The notes beneath the pieces are model-generated. The model did not search any database. It had not been told where the DNA came from and saw only the letters and a program-made list of their open reading frames with translations. From NCBI GenBank assembly GCA_031384605.1, contig JANNAT010000028.1:1-41083 (forward strand): DNA of 41,083 nucleotides, in the 5' to 3' direction. The DNA comes from JANNAT01 sp031384605 (GTDB lineage: Bacteria > Pseudomonadota > Alphaproteobacteria > Rhodobacterales > Rhodobacteraceae). A program made the position numbers and the translations under genes. Shown piece by piece: positions 34,094-41,083 of this stretch; within the stretch, counting starts at the first letter, position 1, and every line of letters starts with the position of its first letter.

Positions 34094-35035
34094 ATGACAG
34101 ACAAAACGGAGACGTCCCTTGTCGAAGTGATGGGCGGGGCCAACCGCTTTTCGGTTGTCATTCCCCATCTGAACCAAGCGGATTTTCTGGCGCGCTGCTT
34201 GTCCTCACTGGCAGCAGGGTCACGCCGCCCTGACGAGGTGATCGTGGTCGACAACGGCTCGGACGTCGTGCCGCAAGCCATCTGTGATGTCTGGGGCGCC
34301 CGGTTGCTGACCGAAGCCACCCCCGGTCCGGGCCCCGCCCGCAACTGCGGTGTCAGGGCCGCTTCGGGCGATATTCTGGCCTTTATCGACGCCGATTGTC
34401 TGGCCGATCCGGGCTGGCTGGACGCCGCCGCCGCCGCAATGGCAGATCCGGCAGCGACCATCCTTGGCGGTGATGTGCGGATTGCACTGACAGATCCCGC
34501 ACGGATGACGATGATCGAGGCCTATGAAAGCGTCTATGCCTACCGGATGGACCGCTACATCACGCGCGAGGGTTTTACCGGCACCGGCAATCTGGTGGTG
34601 CGCCGTGCCGTGCTGCAGGACGTCGGCCCTTTTGCCGGCATTGGCGTGGCGGAAGATCGCGACTGGGGACAGCGTGCGACGGCAAAGGGCTATCATATCC
34701 GTTTCGTGTCACAGATGCGGGCCTATCACCCGGCGCGGGGAAGTCTGGCCGAACTTTATACCAAATGGGATCGTCAAACCGCGCATGACTATGTGAAGGC
34801 CTGCGCGCGCCGCGGGGGATTGCTGCGCTTTGCCGTGAAGGCGCTGGCGATGGCACCCTCTGCGCTGGCGGAACTGCCGGGCCTGCTGATGACCGACCGG
34901 CTGACAGGTCTGCGCACAAGATGGCTGGCGTTTGTCTGCCTTGTGCGGGTGCGGGTGCATCGCGCCAAAGTCATGGGGCACCTGCTGATCACCCGCGACC
35001 CGGCCCGGCTGTCAGGTGCCTGGAACAGACGATAG
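34094..35035 (+). CDS. Glycosyltransferase family 2 (1)
   Basis: A 313-aa GT-A enzyme. The N-terminal FSVVIPHLNQADFLARCLSSL, the VIVVDNGS nucleotide-binding motif, GPGPARNCGVRAASGDILAFIDADC with the DxD-type metal site, and GFTGTGNLVVRR and VAEDRDWGQRA for the acceptor side are all present. The C-terminal region has hydrophobic helices that may bind the membrane. Start taken at ATG 34094 behind GAGGG; the frame is open to 34013. It adds a sugar to the lipid-linked unit; donor unknown. It is convergent with the next glycosyltransferase gene, 5 bp apart. Confidence 0.9.
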   Translation: MTDKTETSLVEVMGGANRFSVVIPHLNQADFLARCLSSLAAGSRRPDEVIVVDNGSDVVPQAICDVWGARLLTEATPGPGPARNCGVRAASGDILAFIDADCLADPGWLDAAAAAMADPAATILGGDVRIALTDPARMTMIEAYESVYAYRMDRYITREGFTGTGNLVVRRAVLQDVGPFAGIGVAEDRDWGQRATAKGYHIRFVSQMRAYHPARGSLAELYTKWDRQTAHDYVKACARRGGLLRFAVKALAMAPSALAELPGLLMTDRLTGLRTRWLAFVCLVRVRVHRAKVMGHLLITRDPARLSGAWNRR

Positions 35036-35040
35036 GGGCA

Positions 35041-36024
35041 TCAATACCCCGCAAGCCAGACGCTCCGCTGTGCCCAAACCTTTCGCCAATAGGCCAGCCG
35101 ATCCTGATCGCGCGGTCGGCCGGACACCGCCAACAGTCCCGCGGCCGCGATGCGGGCGGCCCCCCAAAGCCACATCATCGCCACCCCCAACGGCACCTGC
35201 CAGCCGGGCCAGTGATCACGGATCAGCGTCACGCGGGCCTGTGTCACCAGACTGCGGGTGCCTGCCTTCGAGGCACTGGCCGCCCCCACCAGATGCATGA
35301 TCTGTGCCTCCGGCGTGATCATCGGGTGAAACCCGAGGTGGCGCGCGCGCAGGCACAAATCAGCCTCTTCGCCATACATGAAATAGCGCAGATCAAAGCC
35401 GCCCAACCGGTCCCACAACTCGCGCCGGATCAGGAAAAAACAGCCCACCACGATATCGACCTCACGCACGGTGTCGCGCTGCCAGCCGCCCATGGCCTCG
35501 GTGTCGAACACAGCGCTGCGCGGGAAGGCGGCGGTCAGACCAACCGTCAGGCAAAACACGCTCCAGGGTGTGATGCGGCTCCAGCACGAGGCGATGTTCA
35601 GCCGCCCATCGGGGAACACCGTGCGCCCGCCCCAGATGCCCGCCTGCGGGTTGGCGCGGGCGAAGGCCATCAGGTTGTCAACGGCGCCGGCGTGGCATTC
35701 GGTGTCGGGGTTCAAAAGCAGCAGCCAATCGGTGCGGGCGGCCTTTGCCACCACATTGTTGGCGCGCGCAAAGCCCAGATTTTCCGCCGACCGGATCAGC
35801 TCTACCTGCGGGAAAGCCTGCGCCACCGCATCGGCCGAGCCATCCTGCGAGGCATTGTCAAACACGACCGTGTGAAACGCGGTTGCCGTGGTTGTGGCGT
35901 GCAGCGTGCGCAACGCCGCCAGCGTCAGATCGCGGGTGTTGTAGCTGACGATGATAACGGTAAGGTCGAGGGGGGTAGCGGCGATGACACATCCATGCTT
36001 CCGGCCATGTACTGATTGATTCAT
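35041..36024 (-). CDS. Glycosyltransferase family 2 (2), rhamnosyltransferase-like
   Basis: A 327-aa enzyme with LDLTVIIVSYNTRDLTLAALRTL, VVFDNASQDGSADAV, ENLGFARANNVVAKAARTDWLLLLNPDTE (DxD-like NPD) and VDIVVGCFFLIRRELWDRLGGFDLRYFMYGEEADLCLRARHLGF. This pattern is shared with the WbbL/rhamnosyltransferase branch of GT2. A C-terminal amphipathic or transmembrane region (VPLGVAMMWLWGAARIAAAGLLAV) suggests membrane association. No dTDP-rhamnose genes are on this plasmid, so if it uses rhamnose the donor comes from the chromosome. It is 236 bp downstream of GT2 (3), probably with its own promoter. Confidence 0.9.
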   Translation of the reverse strand: MNQSVHGRKHGCVIAATPLDLTVIIVSYNTRDLTLAALRTLHATTTATAFHTVVFDNASQDGSADAVAQAFPQVELIRSAENLGFARANNVVAKAARTDWLLLLNPDTECHAGAVDNLMAFARANPQAGIWGGRTVFPDGRLNIASCWSRITPWSVFCLTVGLTAAFPRSAVFDTEAMGGWQRDTVREVDIVVGCFFLIRRELWDRLGGFDLRYFMYGEEADLCLRARHLGFHPMITPEAQIMHLVGAASASKAGTRSLVTQARVTLIRDHWPGWQVPLGVAMMWLWGAARIAAAGLLAVSGRPRDQDRLAYWRKVWAQRSVWLAGY

Positions 36025-36259
36025 CTTTGTTCCCGGAAGACCATTTCGTTAATTCTGTTTGCGCTGGAAAGCCCCAACCGGGTGGGTAATTAGCGGGGCT
36101 GTCACGCTTGGCAGATACTGAAAGAGTTTTGCGCATCGGAATGGAAGGGACAACCTTAATATATGGCCAACTTTGCTGTTGCAAGCACCACTGTGGCCAA
36201 AACTATACCGAGGCAGCGTCAAAGTCAGAAACAGCTACAAAATCCCTAAATTGGAGCCT

Positions 36260-37195
36260 CTATCCAACACGGCGTAATCTGGCGTGCAGACTAGGCGTGA
36301 AGCTGAAAAGGTAATGTATCCAGACTCGGGATTTCCCGGGATCTAAAGCCATGGATGCCCATAGAAACCGCCTCGCGAATTTCGGGCGACCAACGCGCAG
36401 AAGATATAACCCGGCGCTGGTGTAATGTGGTGCCAGACACTGCCCCTTGGCTCCCTGTCTTCGTAGCTTTCCAGTGATCCGCACAAAGGAGCGTGCTCCG
36501 TGCAATGTCGACCGAGACACCTTTACAGCCGCGATCAAAGGGTCAATCGGGTTCGGGGACAGGATCAGGAATTCGGGGATAAAGCCGAACTTGCCTTGCC
36601 GGGTCAGGCGCAGGCACAGATCCCAGTCCTCATTTTGCCGCAGCTTTTCATCAAACAGCCCAGCAGATTGTAAGGCCTGCTTGCGAACCAGAAACGTCGG
36701 CAGGTTCATCATGTTGCCTTGCTGGGTCCGGGCAGAAAGGTCACCTGACAGCTGAGGCTCTGACGGGCTGGGAAGAAAGAACGTCTCCTTCAGTCCGTAG
36801 TTTGCCTCCGAGCCTTCCTTATAGAAAAGCGCCATTCCATAGACCCCGATATAGTCTTGCGGCAAGTCCATCAGTTTGCGCGCCGACAACTCGATCCGGT
36901 CGGAGGTGCAATAATCGTCACTGTCGTGAAAGGCGATCCAGTCGGCCTGGGCCGCGGCCACGCCAGTGTTGCGGGCGGCGGCGGCGCCCCCGTTTTGCGC
37001 GCGCCGGATCAGCCGCAGGCGGGGGTCGTTCAGAGCGGCAATGGCCCCTGCGATGTCATCGGTCGAACAGTCATCCACGATCACGACGTCCAGATTGCGA
37101 TAGGTCTGGGCCAGAATGCTTCCAACCACGCGGGGAACAAGATGCGCGCGGTTGAAAATCGGCATCACGACACTGACCAGCGCCCCATATTCCAA
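36260..37195 (-). CDS. Glycosyltransferase family 2 (3)
   Basis: A 311-aa GT-A enzyme. It has the N-terminal LVSVVMPIFNRAHLVPRVVGSILAQTYRNLDVVIVDDCSTDD, a sugar-nucleotide site NGGAAAARNTGVAAAQADWIAFHDSDDYC (DSDD metal motif) and the acceptor motif LRQNEDWDLCLRLTRQGKFGF (ED...W). Members transfer hexoses to growing surface glycans. Its C-terminal third is basic and less conserved. The gene is slightly more AT-rich than the EPS genes around it. The region upstream (37196-37366) is shared with the tadE-like gene and contains an inverted repeat at 37325-37342. Confidence 0.9.
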   Translation of the reverse strand: MEYGALVSVVMPIFNRAHLVPRVVGSILAQTYRNLDVVIVDDCSTDDIAGAIAALNDPRLRLIRRAQNGGAAAARNTGVAAAQADWIAFHDSDDYCTSDRIELSARKLMDLPQDYIGVYGMALFYKEGSEANYGLKETFFLPSPSEPQLSGDLSARTQQGNMMNLPTFLVRKQALQSAGLFDEKLRQNEDWDLCLRLTRQGKFGFIPEFLILSPNPIDPLIAAVKVSRSTLHGARSFVRITGKLRRQGAKGQCLAPHYTSAGLYLLRVGRPKFARRFLWASMALDPGKSRVWIHYLFSFTPSLHARLRRVG

Positions 37196-37324
37196 AAGGC
37201 TTCTCCCACATTTCGCTGTGATCTTGTTTGCCCGTCACTTGGCCGCGAAGCAAGCCCCCCCGCATTCGCGCCGCAATTTCCCCACAATACTGCCCCCTTC
37301 TGCCATCACAATGGAAAATGCGCA

Positions 37325-37342
37325 CAAAGAGGCCGCTCTTTG
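37325..37342. promoter_or_regulatory. Inverted repeat upstream of the tadE-like gene
   Basis: CAAAGAG-GCCG-CTCTTTG, a 7-bp perfect inverted repeat with a 4-base centre, 24 bp before the tadE-like start and within the divergent promoter region. It may be an operator or a hairpin in the 5' leader; no T-run follows. Confidence 0.4.
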
Positions 37343-37366
37343 CGTTCAAGGCCGGGGGGCCATGCC

Positions 37367-37780
37367 ATGATACCGTCGATACTGCGAAAGCGTTTGTCGT
37401 CCTTTCTGCGCGCCGAGGCGGGCAGTGCCACCGTAGAGTTTGCGCTTTGGGTGCCGGTGTTCGTTGGCATCATGCTGCTGGGGGTGGATGCTTCGGCCGC
37501 TTTCACCCGGCAGTCGAATTTCTGGAGCGTGTCTTACGAAACAGCGCGCATTGTGTCGCGGCACGCGCTGGATGCCAAAGCCGGAGCTGATTTTGCGCGC
37601 AACAACATGCGGATCGGCAGCTATACTCCCGAGGTTGCGGTGACGATCGACACGGTGACGCAGACGGTTACCGTGCTGGTGACTGCGGATTTAGCAAAGA
37701 TGGCGCCCTTTGGCATTCTTGCCTTGGGGCTTGACGATCGTCTCTCTTTTGCGGTGACACAGACGCTTGAGCCGATCTGA
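37367..37780 (+). CDS. TadE-like pilus assembly protein
   Basis: A 137-aa protein with the TadE pattern: a basic N-terminus (LRKRLSSFLRAEAG), then SATVEFALWVPVFVGIMLLGVDASAAF, where Glu precedes the hydrophobic helix as in pseudopilins, and a small periplasmic domain. TadE and TadF are minor pseudopilins of Flp/Tad pili that serve in tight adherence. Start ATG 37367 follows a G-rich stretch. Its stop overlaps the start of the tadG-like gene (TGATG), so the two are co-translated. No tadA, B, C, Z, rcpA or flp genes are on the plasmid. Confidence 0.87.
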   Translation: MIPSILRKRLSSFLRAEAGSATVEFALWVPVFVGIMLLGVDASAAFTRQSNFWSVSYETARIVSRHALDAKAGADFARNNMRIGSYTPEVAVTIDTVTQTVTVLVTADLAKMAPFGILALGLDDRLSFAVTQTLEPI

Positions 37781-39465
37781 TGACGGCGTGGCGGCGGCTA
37801 TGGCTGTGGCGGCGGCCAGTGCGCTTTTGCGCGCGCCAAGACGGCGGCGCCACTGCCTTCGGGCTGATCGTGATTTGCATGCTGTTGCTGATTGCAGGCG
37901 TGGCCATCGATGTCGCCAACCTTTACCGCTATAAAACCTTGCTGCAACTGACAGCCGATTCCGCGGCCCAGGCGGGCGTGGTAACCTTGGCCCGGGGCGG
38001 CGTGGCGACCGACGCCCACAGCGCCGCGGGGGCAATGGTTGAAACAAATATGCCAGAGGGTCAGTTTGGGCAGGTGATCACCAATTCCGCCCGCGAGGTG
38101 CAGGTGCTGCATTACGATGCGGCCACCGGCACGCTTGGCCAGGTGGGCGACGCGGCCCCGGCCAATGCCGTGCTGGTGCAGTTGCAGCGCAGCGAGGCCA
38201 CTGGCAATCCGGTGCCCACCTTCCTGATGGGCATGGCCGGGATTGATGCCTGGTCGCTGGTGGCGTCTTCGGTGGCCACACTGATGCCGACGCAACGCTG
38301 CGGCAATGCCGAAGGGATCGTGGCGCGCGGGGCCGTCAACCTTGGGCTGTCACCGGTGTTTGGCAGCGATTTCTGTCTGCACAGCCAAAGCAGCATCACC
38401 CTGCCGATTGGCACCCGCATGGCTGACCAGCTGCGGGTCAGCCTGCCCGATCCGTCCGATTGCGCCGGAGTGTGCAAACCGGGCAACTCTGCGACCAAGA
38501 CCGAGCCTATGATTGGGCAGATGGCCGAGCCTATGACCGGGCCCACGATCAGACCAGTGGCGTTGAACCTTGTGATGCCGGGCGCACAAGACCATGTGGC
38601 CCGTCTGGTGGCAGGCTTTCTTGATCCGCAGACCACCCTGCCCGAAGAGACGGCGTTCTTTGCCACCCGCCCCCTTGCGGGCGATCCCGAGGCCTTGCGC
38701 GAGGTTGGGATGGCGGCGGATGACCTGCGCCCCGGCGATGTGCTGCAGGTGACACCGTTGCAGTTCAGCCAAATGCGCGAACGCCCTGCCGGCCTTGTCT
38801 ATGCCGTGCGCTGCGACACGGCAAAAAACGACCGGCGCGCGCTTTGGGAACGCACGCTGACCCTGACGGGCGTTGAGCAAGGCCCAACCCTGCGCGATCT
38901 GGTGCTGATCACCGATTGCGCCATCGAGATGGATGACCGCGTCCGCATCGAAGGGGCGCTGATCTTGCTGACCGGACCGCAGGGCGCACAGATCTCGGCG
39001 CTGCCGGGGGCGACGCTGGGGGGAACATCTGCGATCGGCGACACCGACGCGGCCTGTGATGCCGCGCGCCGGGTGCGGCTGATGACGTTTGGCAACCTTG
39101 TGCTGCCTGCGGGTCTGGCGGGGGCGAATGTCTCGGCGGTGGCCGGGGGCGACATCACGCTGGCGGCAGACCCCGACCAAGAGCGCACCCAGCACAGGGG
39201 CCTGATCCTGCATGCCGGGGGCCGCGTGACGGCGATGGGCAGCCACAGCTTTGCCCGCTGCCCCGCCGAGACCACATCCGACCCGCTGATGCCTGCGATG
39301 CAGGTAATCGCCCATGTGATGCCGCCGCTGGGCCCCGTGCTGGCCCCGCCTTTGCAAAAAGCCCCTGCCCCGCAGACAGACCTGCCTGGACAGGCGATTG
39401 AACGCCTGCCCGGCGACACAGCCGAGCCCCGTGCGATGAACGGCACACTGCGGCCAGGCAGCTGA
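37780..39465 (+). CDS. TadG-like protein (Flp pilus assembly)
   Basis: A 561-aa protein with an N-terminal TadE/TadG-type segment: GGATAFGLIVICMLLLIAGVAIDVANLYRYKTLLQLTADSAAQAGVVTLAR. This has the membrane helix and the LQxxADSAAxAG region of the Tad_N domain. A long periplasmic part follows with several Cys and no von Willebrand domain motif that I can recognise. TadG-like proteins act in tight adherence and biofilm. Unusually, an MIGQMAEPMTGPT stretch and a predicted beta-rich region (about 390-490) lie in the middle. It overlaps the tadE-like stop. An IS3-family relic begins about 8 bp after its stop, so the original C-terminus or downstream gene may have been lost. Confidence 0.85.
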   Translation: MTAWRRLWLWRRPVRFCARQDGGATAFGLIVICMLLLIAGVAIDVANLYRYKTLLQLTADSAAQAGVVTLARGGVATDAHSAAGAMVETNMPEGQFGQVITNSAREVQVLHYDAATGTLGQVGDAAPANAVLVQLQRSEATGNPVPTFLMGMAGIDAWSLVASSVATLMPTQRCGNAEGIVARGAVNLGLSPVFGSDFCLHSQSSITLPIGTRMADQLRVSLPDPSDCAGVCKPGNSATKTEPMIGQMAEPMTGPTIRPVALNLVMPGAQDHVARLVAGFLDPQTTLPEETAFFATRPLAGDPEALREVGMAADDLRPGDVLQVTPLQFSQMRERPAGLVYAVRCDTAKNDRRALWERTLTLTGVEQGPTLRDLVLITDCAIEMDDRVRIEGALILLTGPQGAQISALPGATLGGTSAIGDTDAACDAARRVRLMTFGNLVLPAGLAGANVSAVAGGDITLAADPDQERTQHRGLILHAGGRVTAMGSHSFARCPAETTSDPLMPAMQVIAHVMPPLGPVLAPPLQKAPAPQTDLPGQAIERLPGDTAEPRAMNGTLRPGS

Positions 39466-39472
39466 GCAGTGC

Positions 39473-39639
39473 ACCGCCATCACGCTGGGCCTTCCGGACA
39501 CAAACGCGAAGGCTGTCCGGCGAACACCCCAATTTGCCTACGATCACCGTCAGCGCAAGCCGGTTCGCTAACCCCGATCCTCGACCTGAGCGACCGCATC
39601 GTGCTTGAACTCGTCCGTAAACTGATCTTGCTTACCCAT
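39473..39639 (-). pseudogene. IS3-family transposase OrfA remnant
   Basis: From ATG 39639, behind AGGAGAGG, the sequence reads MGKQDQFTDEFKHDAVAQVEDRG and then hits a stop. In a second frame (39547 to 39473) it continues as VGKLGCSPDSLRVCVRKAQRDGG. Both match the N-terminal HTH region of IS3-type OrfA proteins (DEFKRDAVxQV and KLGCSPETLRxWVRQAERD). OrfB and inverted repeats are absent. It lies immediately downstream of the tadG-like gene. Confidence 0.75.
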
Positions 39640-39969
39640 CGTGCGCCTCTCCTTGCTTCCAAAATTACCAAGTAAGGCATCTACAAATCTGGGGCTATTC
39701 AGCTACACTAAGCCCGCCCTGAAAAAAATCAGATTTTTCCGTAAAACGGAGGGGGCGCCTCCAAATGATTTTAGGAACGATGCGATGAAGAGTTTTACCC
39801 GACCTGGTTTCTGCAAAAGGGGTCACACAGCGTTCATATCCCAAAGACTGCCATCCTTCTGAAAGGAGAATATATATGGCATAAACCGTGAAATACGATC
39901 CCGCGTACAATTATCTAACATCAAGCGTATGATACCTTAAAGCAAAGTATCCGCTGCGCTTCTAGGCCA
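39640..39969. other. AT-rich gap between IS3 relic and methyltransferase, no gene seen
   Basis: About 330 bp, AT-rich. A minus-strand frame (39695-39910) reads KTLHRIVPKIIWRRPLRFTEKSDFFQGGLSVAE at its end, which looks like another insertion-sequence or relic tail but matches no family I can name. Confidence 0.4.
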
Positions 39970-40536
39970 TCATGGTTCTGACATTGCCACAGATAACACC
40001 ATATAATATCTATCGCCGTCTTGAAATTCTTCAAGTATTTGGCCAAACTCTCTTATTCTGACAATCACAGCAGAAAATTTTTTTACAGAATGGAAAGCTA
40101 TTATTACACAGCCACTATTTCTAATTCTAGTAGCAACCCTATGTATGAGGGCGCGCTGAGCTGCATGATCAAGATAATAGATTGCTTCCTCTATTATCAA
40201 AACGTCCAAGTACAGATTTGGGCTCCAACTTTCCATATCAGCGACTGCGAACCGGTATCTGTTGTCTTCCATTCGCTGTGCAATATTAACAGCCGCTTTA
40301 GAAATATCGAATCCATGATACGAACGGAAATTCACTTTAGCCAGTTCTTTGGCTAAGGATCCGTCACCACATGCAAGCTCTACTACATCTTTACCTTCGC
40401 AATATTTACCAATTATTTGAACAAGTATTGGAGATCTTTTTCCGGAAAAATAAGCACCCTTTCTAAACTCTAAATCCCACGCCAGGCGCCGGCCATAAGG
40501 GCCAAGACGGCGCAATATGCCCGTTAAAGTGACCAT
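39970..40536 (-). CDS. SAM-dependent methyltransferase, AT-rich
   Basis: A 188-aa class I methyltransferase. Motif I is DVVELACGDGSLAKELA (about 49-65), followed by YHGFDISKAAVNIAQRM, VADMESWSPNLYLDVLIIEEAIYYLD and the C-terminal beta hairpin GCVIIAFHS. It starts behind AGAAAAG with an ATG at 40536. The gene is strikingly AT-rich next to the rest of the plasmid, and uses many AT-ending codons, so it is probably foreign. It lies beside IS relics and the IS481 element. With EPS genes all around, a sugar or lipid acceptor is plausible but unknown. Confidence 0.8.
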   Translation of the reverse strand: MVTLTGILRRLGPYGRRLAWDLEFRKGAYFSGKRSPILVQIIGKYCEGKDVVELACGDGSLAKELAKVNFRSYHGFDISKAAVNIAQRMEDNRYRFAVADMESWSPNLYLDVLIIEEAIYYLDHAAQRALIHRVATRIRNSGCVIIAFHSVKKFSAVIVRIREFGQILEEFQDGDRYYMVLSVAMSEP

Positions 40537-40579
40537 ACTTTTCTCCAGCTGTCGGGTGCTTTAGCCATAATAAAATAAT

Positions 40580-40585
40580 CCTAGA
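40580..40585. repeat. IS481 target-site duplication, copy A
   Basis: CCTAGA directly abuts the TGT end of the insertion sequence. The same six bases flank the other end at 706-711. Confidence 0.85.
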
Positions 40586-41083
40586 TGTCACATCCCGGAA
40601 GGTGATATGGCTGTTTCCTGAACAACTCCGGGTTCAGTTTGTGCCAATCCTTCATCGCCTGCAAGGGGGTCCTGCTGCCCAAGGCTGATTGAGGAAGCTG
40701 CTGATTGTAGAGCAGCACGTAGCGGTGCAGCGTGGTTTCAAGTGCCTCGCCGGAACGGAAGCGGTGGGATTGAAGCACTTCCTCGATCCGGCCGTTGAAG
40801 CGCTCGACCCGTTGCCCGGCAGGCGATTGCAGGCAATCGCCGAGAGGGATGCCGTTGGTTTGCGGATGCTGCGGCGGGGCCAGACGGTGTTCGATGCCGA
40901 GGTCGGCGCAGAGTTGATCGAACTCGTGCTTGCCTGTGGCGACGCGTTTGCGCAGACCGAACAGGCGGTCGGTGAATTCCTTCCCGTTATCGGTCAAGAC
41001 CGTCCTGATCCGGATTGGGCAGGCCCGTTCCAGATCGCGCAGAAATCGGCGGGCATTGGCGGCAGTCTTGGATTTGAAGACCC
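40586..41083 (-). mobile_element. IS481-family insertion sequence, portion before the origin cut
   Basis: The element starts at 40586 with an inverted repeat beginning TGTCACATCCCGGA. It continues off the window end into bases 117-705, where it closes with the complementary TCCGGGATGGAACA. The two ends match at most of about 20 positions. Joined length is about 1,087 bp, normal for IS481. The transposase 3' half is here: DNGKEF, the HPQTNG and VERFNGR rve-domain motifs, and a YLPL-like LPGCD end. A 39-bp insertion splits HPQTNG from VERFNGR. Confidence 0.9.
40968..41083. repeat. Terminal redundancy, second copy
   Basis: Exact copy of bases 1-116. Counting it once gives a circle of 40,967 bp. 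Confidence 0.93.

Larger units (their letters stand above)
40581..41083 (-). pseudogene. IS481 transposase, C-terminal half with 39-bp insertion
   Basis: Encodes the second half of the rve catalytic domain (TVLTDNGKEFTDRLFG, then ADLGIEHRLAPPQHPQTNG, then VERFNGRIEEVLQSH). Thirteen extra residues (IPLGDCLQSPAGQR in place of one Met) lie between HPQTNG and VERFNGR, where family members have HPQTNGMVERFNGR. The insertion contains a perfect inverted repeat, GGCGATTGC-CT-GCAATCGCC. The stop codon TAG at 40581-40583 lies outside the inverted repeat, inside the CCTAGA target duplication, so the last codons come from host DNA. With the 5' lesions this gene is taken as inactive. Confidence 0.85.

Noticed and set aside
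1..41083. CRISPR array, tRNA or rRNA genes
   Set aside because: No regularly spaced repeats, cloverleaf or ribosomal sequence was seen anywhere in the window.

Overview
The window reads as a complete small circular plasmid from a high-GC alphaproteobacterium, most likely a Rhodobacteraceae (roseobacter/Rhodobacter-type) species. Bases 1-116 are repeated exactly at 40968-41083. An IS481-family element split across the two ends becomes whole when the ends are joined, with matching terminal inverted repeats and an identical 6-bp target duplication (CCTAGA at 40580-40585 and 706-711). The implied circle is 40,967 bp. The host call rests on the RPA-type RepA with a divergent parAB, ParB sites of the GTTTCGCGCGCGAAAC type, and an exosortase of the XrtD type with VPLPA-CTERM substrates.

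Layout. (1) 40586-705: decayed IS481 element. (2) 0.8-4.6 kb, minus strand: ABC exporter with fused ATPase, a secreted beta-helix protein with a Thr/Gly repeat tail, and a 68-aa membrane protein. (3) 4.8-10.7 kb: plasmid maintenance block with a serine resolvase and candidate res site, a parDE toxin-antitoxin pair, repA, a candidate AT-rich origin with direct repeats, parA, parS, parB, parS. (4) 10.7-15.4 kb, plus strand: polysaccharide polymerase/ligase, polysaccharide deacetylase, a two-subunit PssD/PssE glycosyltransferase and a UDP-sugar dehydrogenase. (5) 15.4-21.6 kb: rhomboid protease, two VPLPA-CTERM proteins, a third parS, exosortase XrtD and a secreted trypsin-like protease. (6) 21.7-28.97 kb: acyltransferase remnant, methyltransferase, outer-membrane barrel, Wza-type export protein, GT25 glycosyltransferase, PrsT-like TPR lipoprotein, priming sugar transferase. 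(7) 29.3-33.4 kb: ExeA-like ATPase, Wzz-type chain-length protein, CpsD-type tyrosine kinase, a terminator and a third VPLPA-CTERM protein. (8) 34-37.2 kb: three GT2 glycosyltransferases. (9) 37.4-39.5 kb: TadE- and TadG-like proteins, then IS3-family remnants and an AT-rich methyltransferase.

How the genes fit together (inference). Almost all of the non-maintenance genes form one cell-surface programme. A lipid-linked repeat unit is started by the sugar transferase, extended by the GT2, GT25 and PssDE enzymes, flipped (the only candidate is the PglK-like ABC exporter, since no Wzx is visible), polymerised by the Wzy-like protein under Wzz/kinase control, and exported through the Wza-like protein and the barrel. 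XrtD processes three VPLPA-CTERM surface proteins. PrsT and the ExeA-like ATPase are accessory proteins known from exosortase/EPS loci. The plasmid therefore looks like a biofilm or extracellular-matrix plasmid. I see no relaxase, type IV secretion, rhamnose (rml) operon, antibiotic-resistance or catabolic genes. Several junctions carry relics (acyltransferase, serine recombinase, IS3 OrfA), and two methyltransferase genes are clearly more AT-rich than the rest, so the plasmid is a mosaic.
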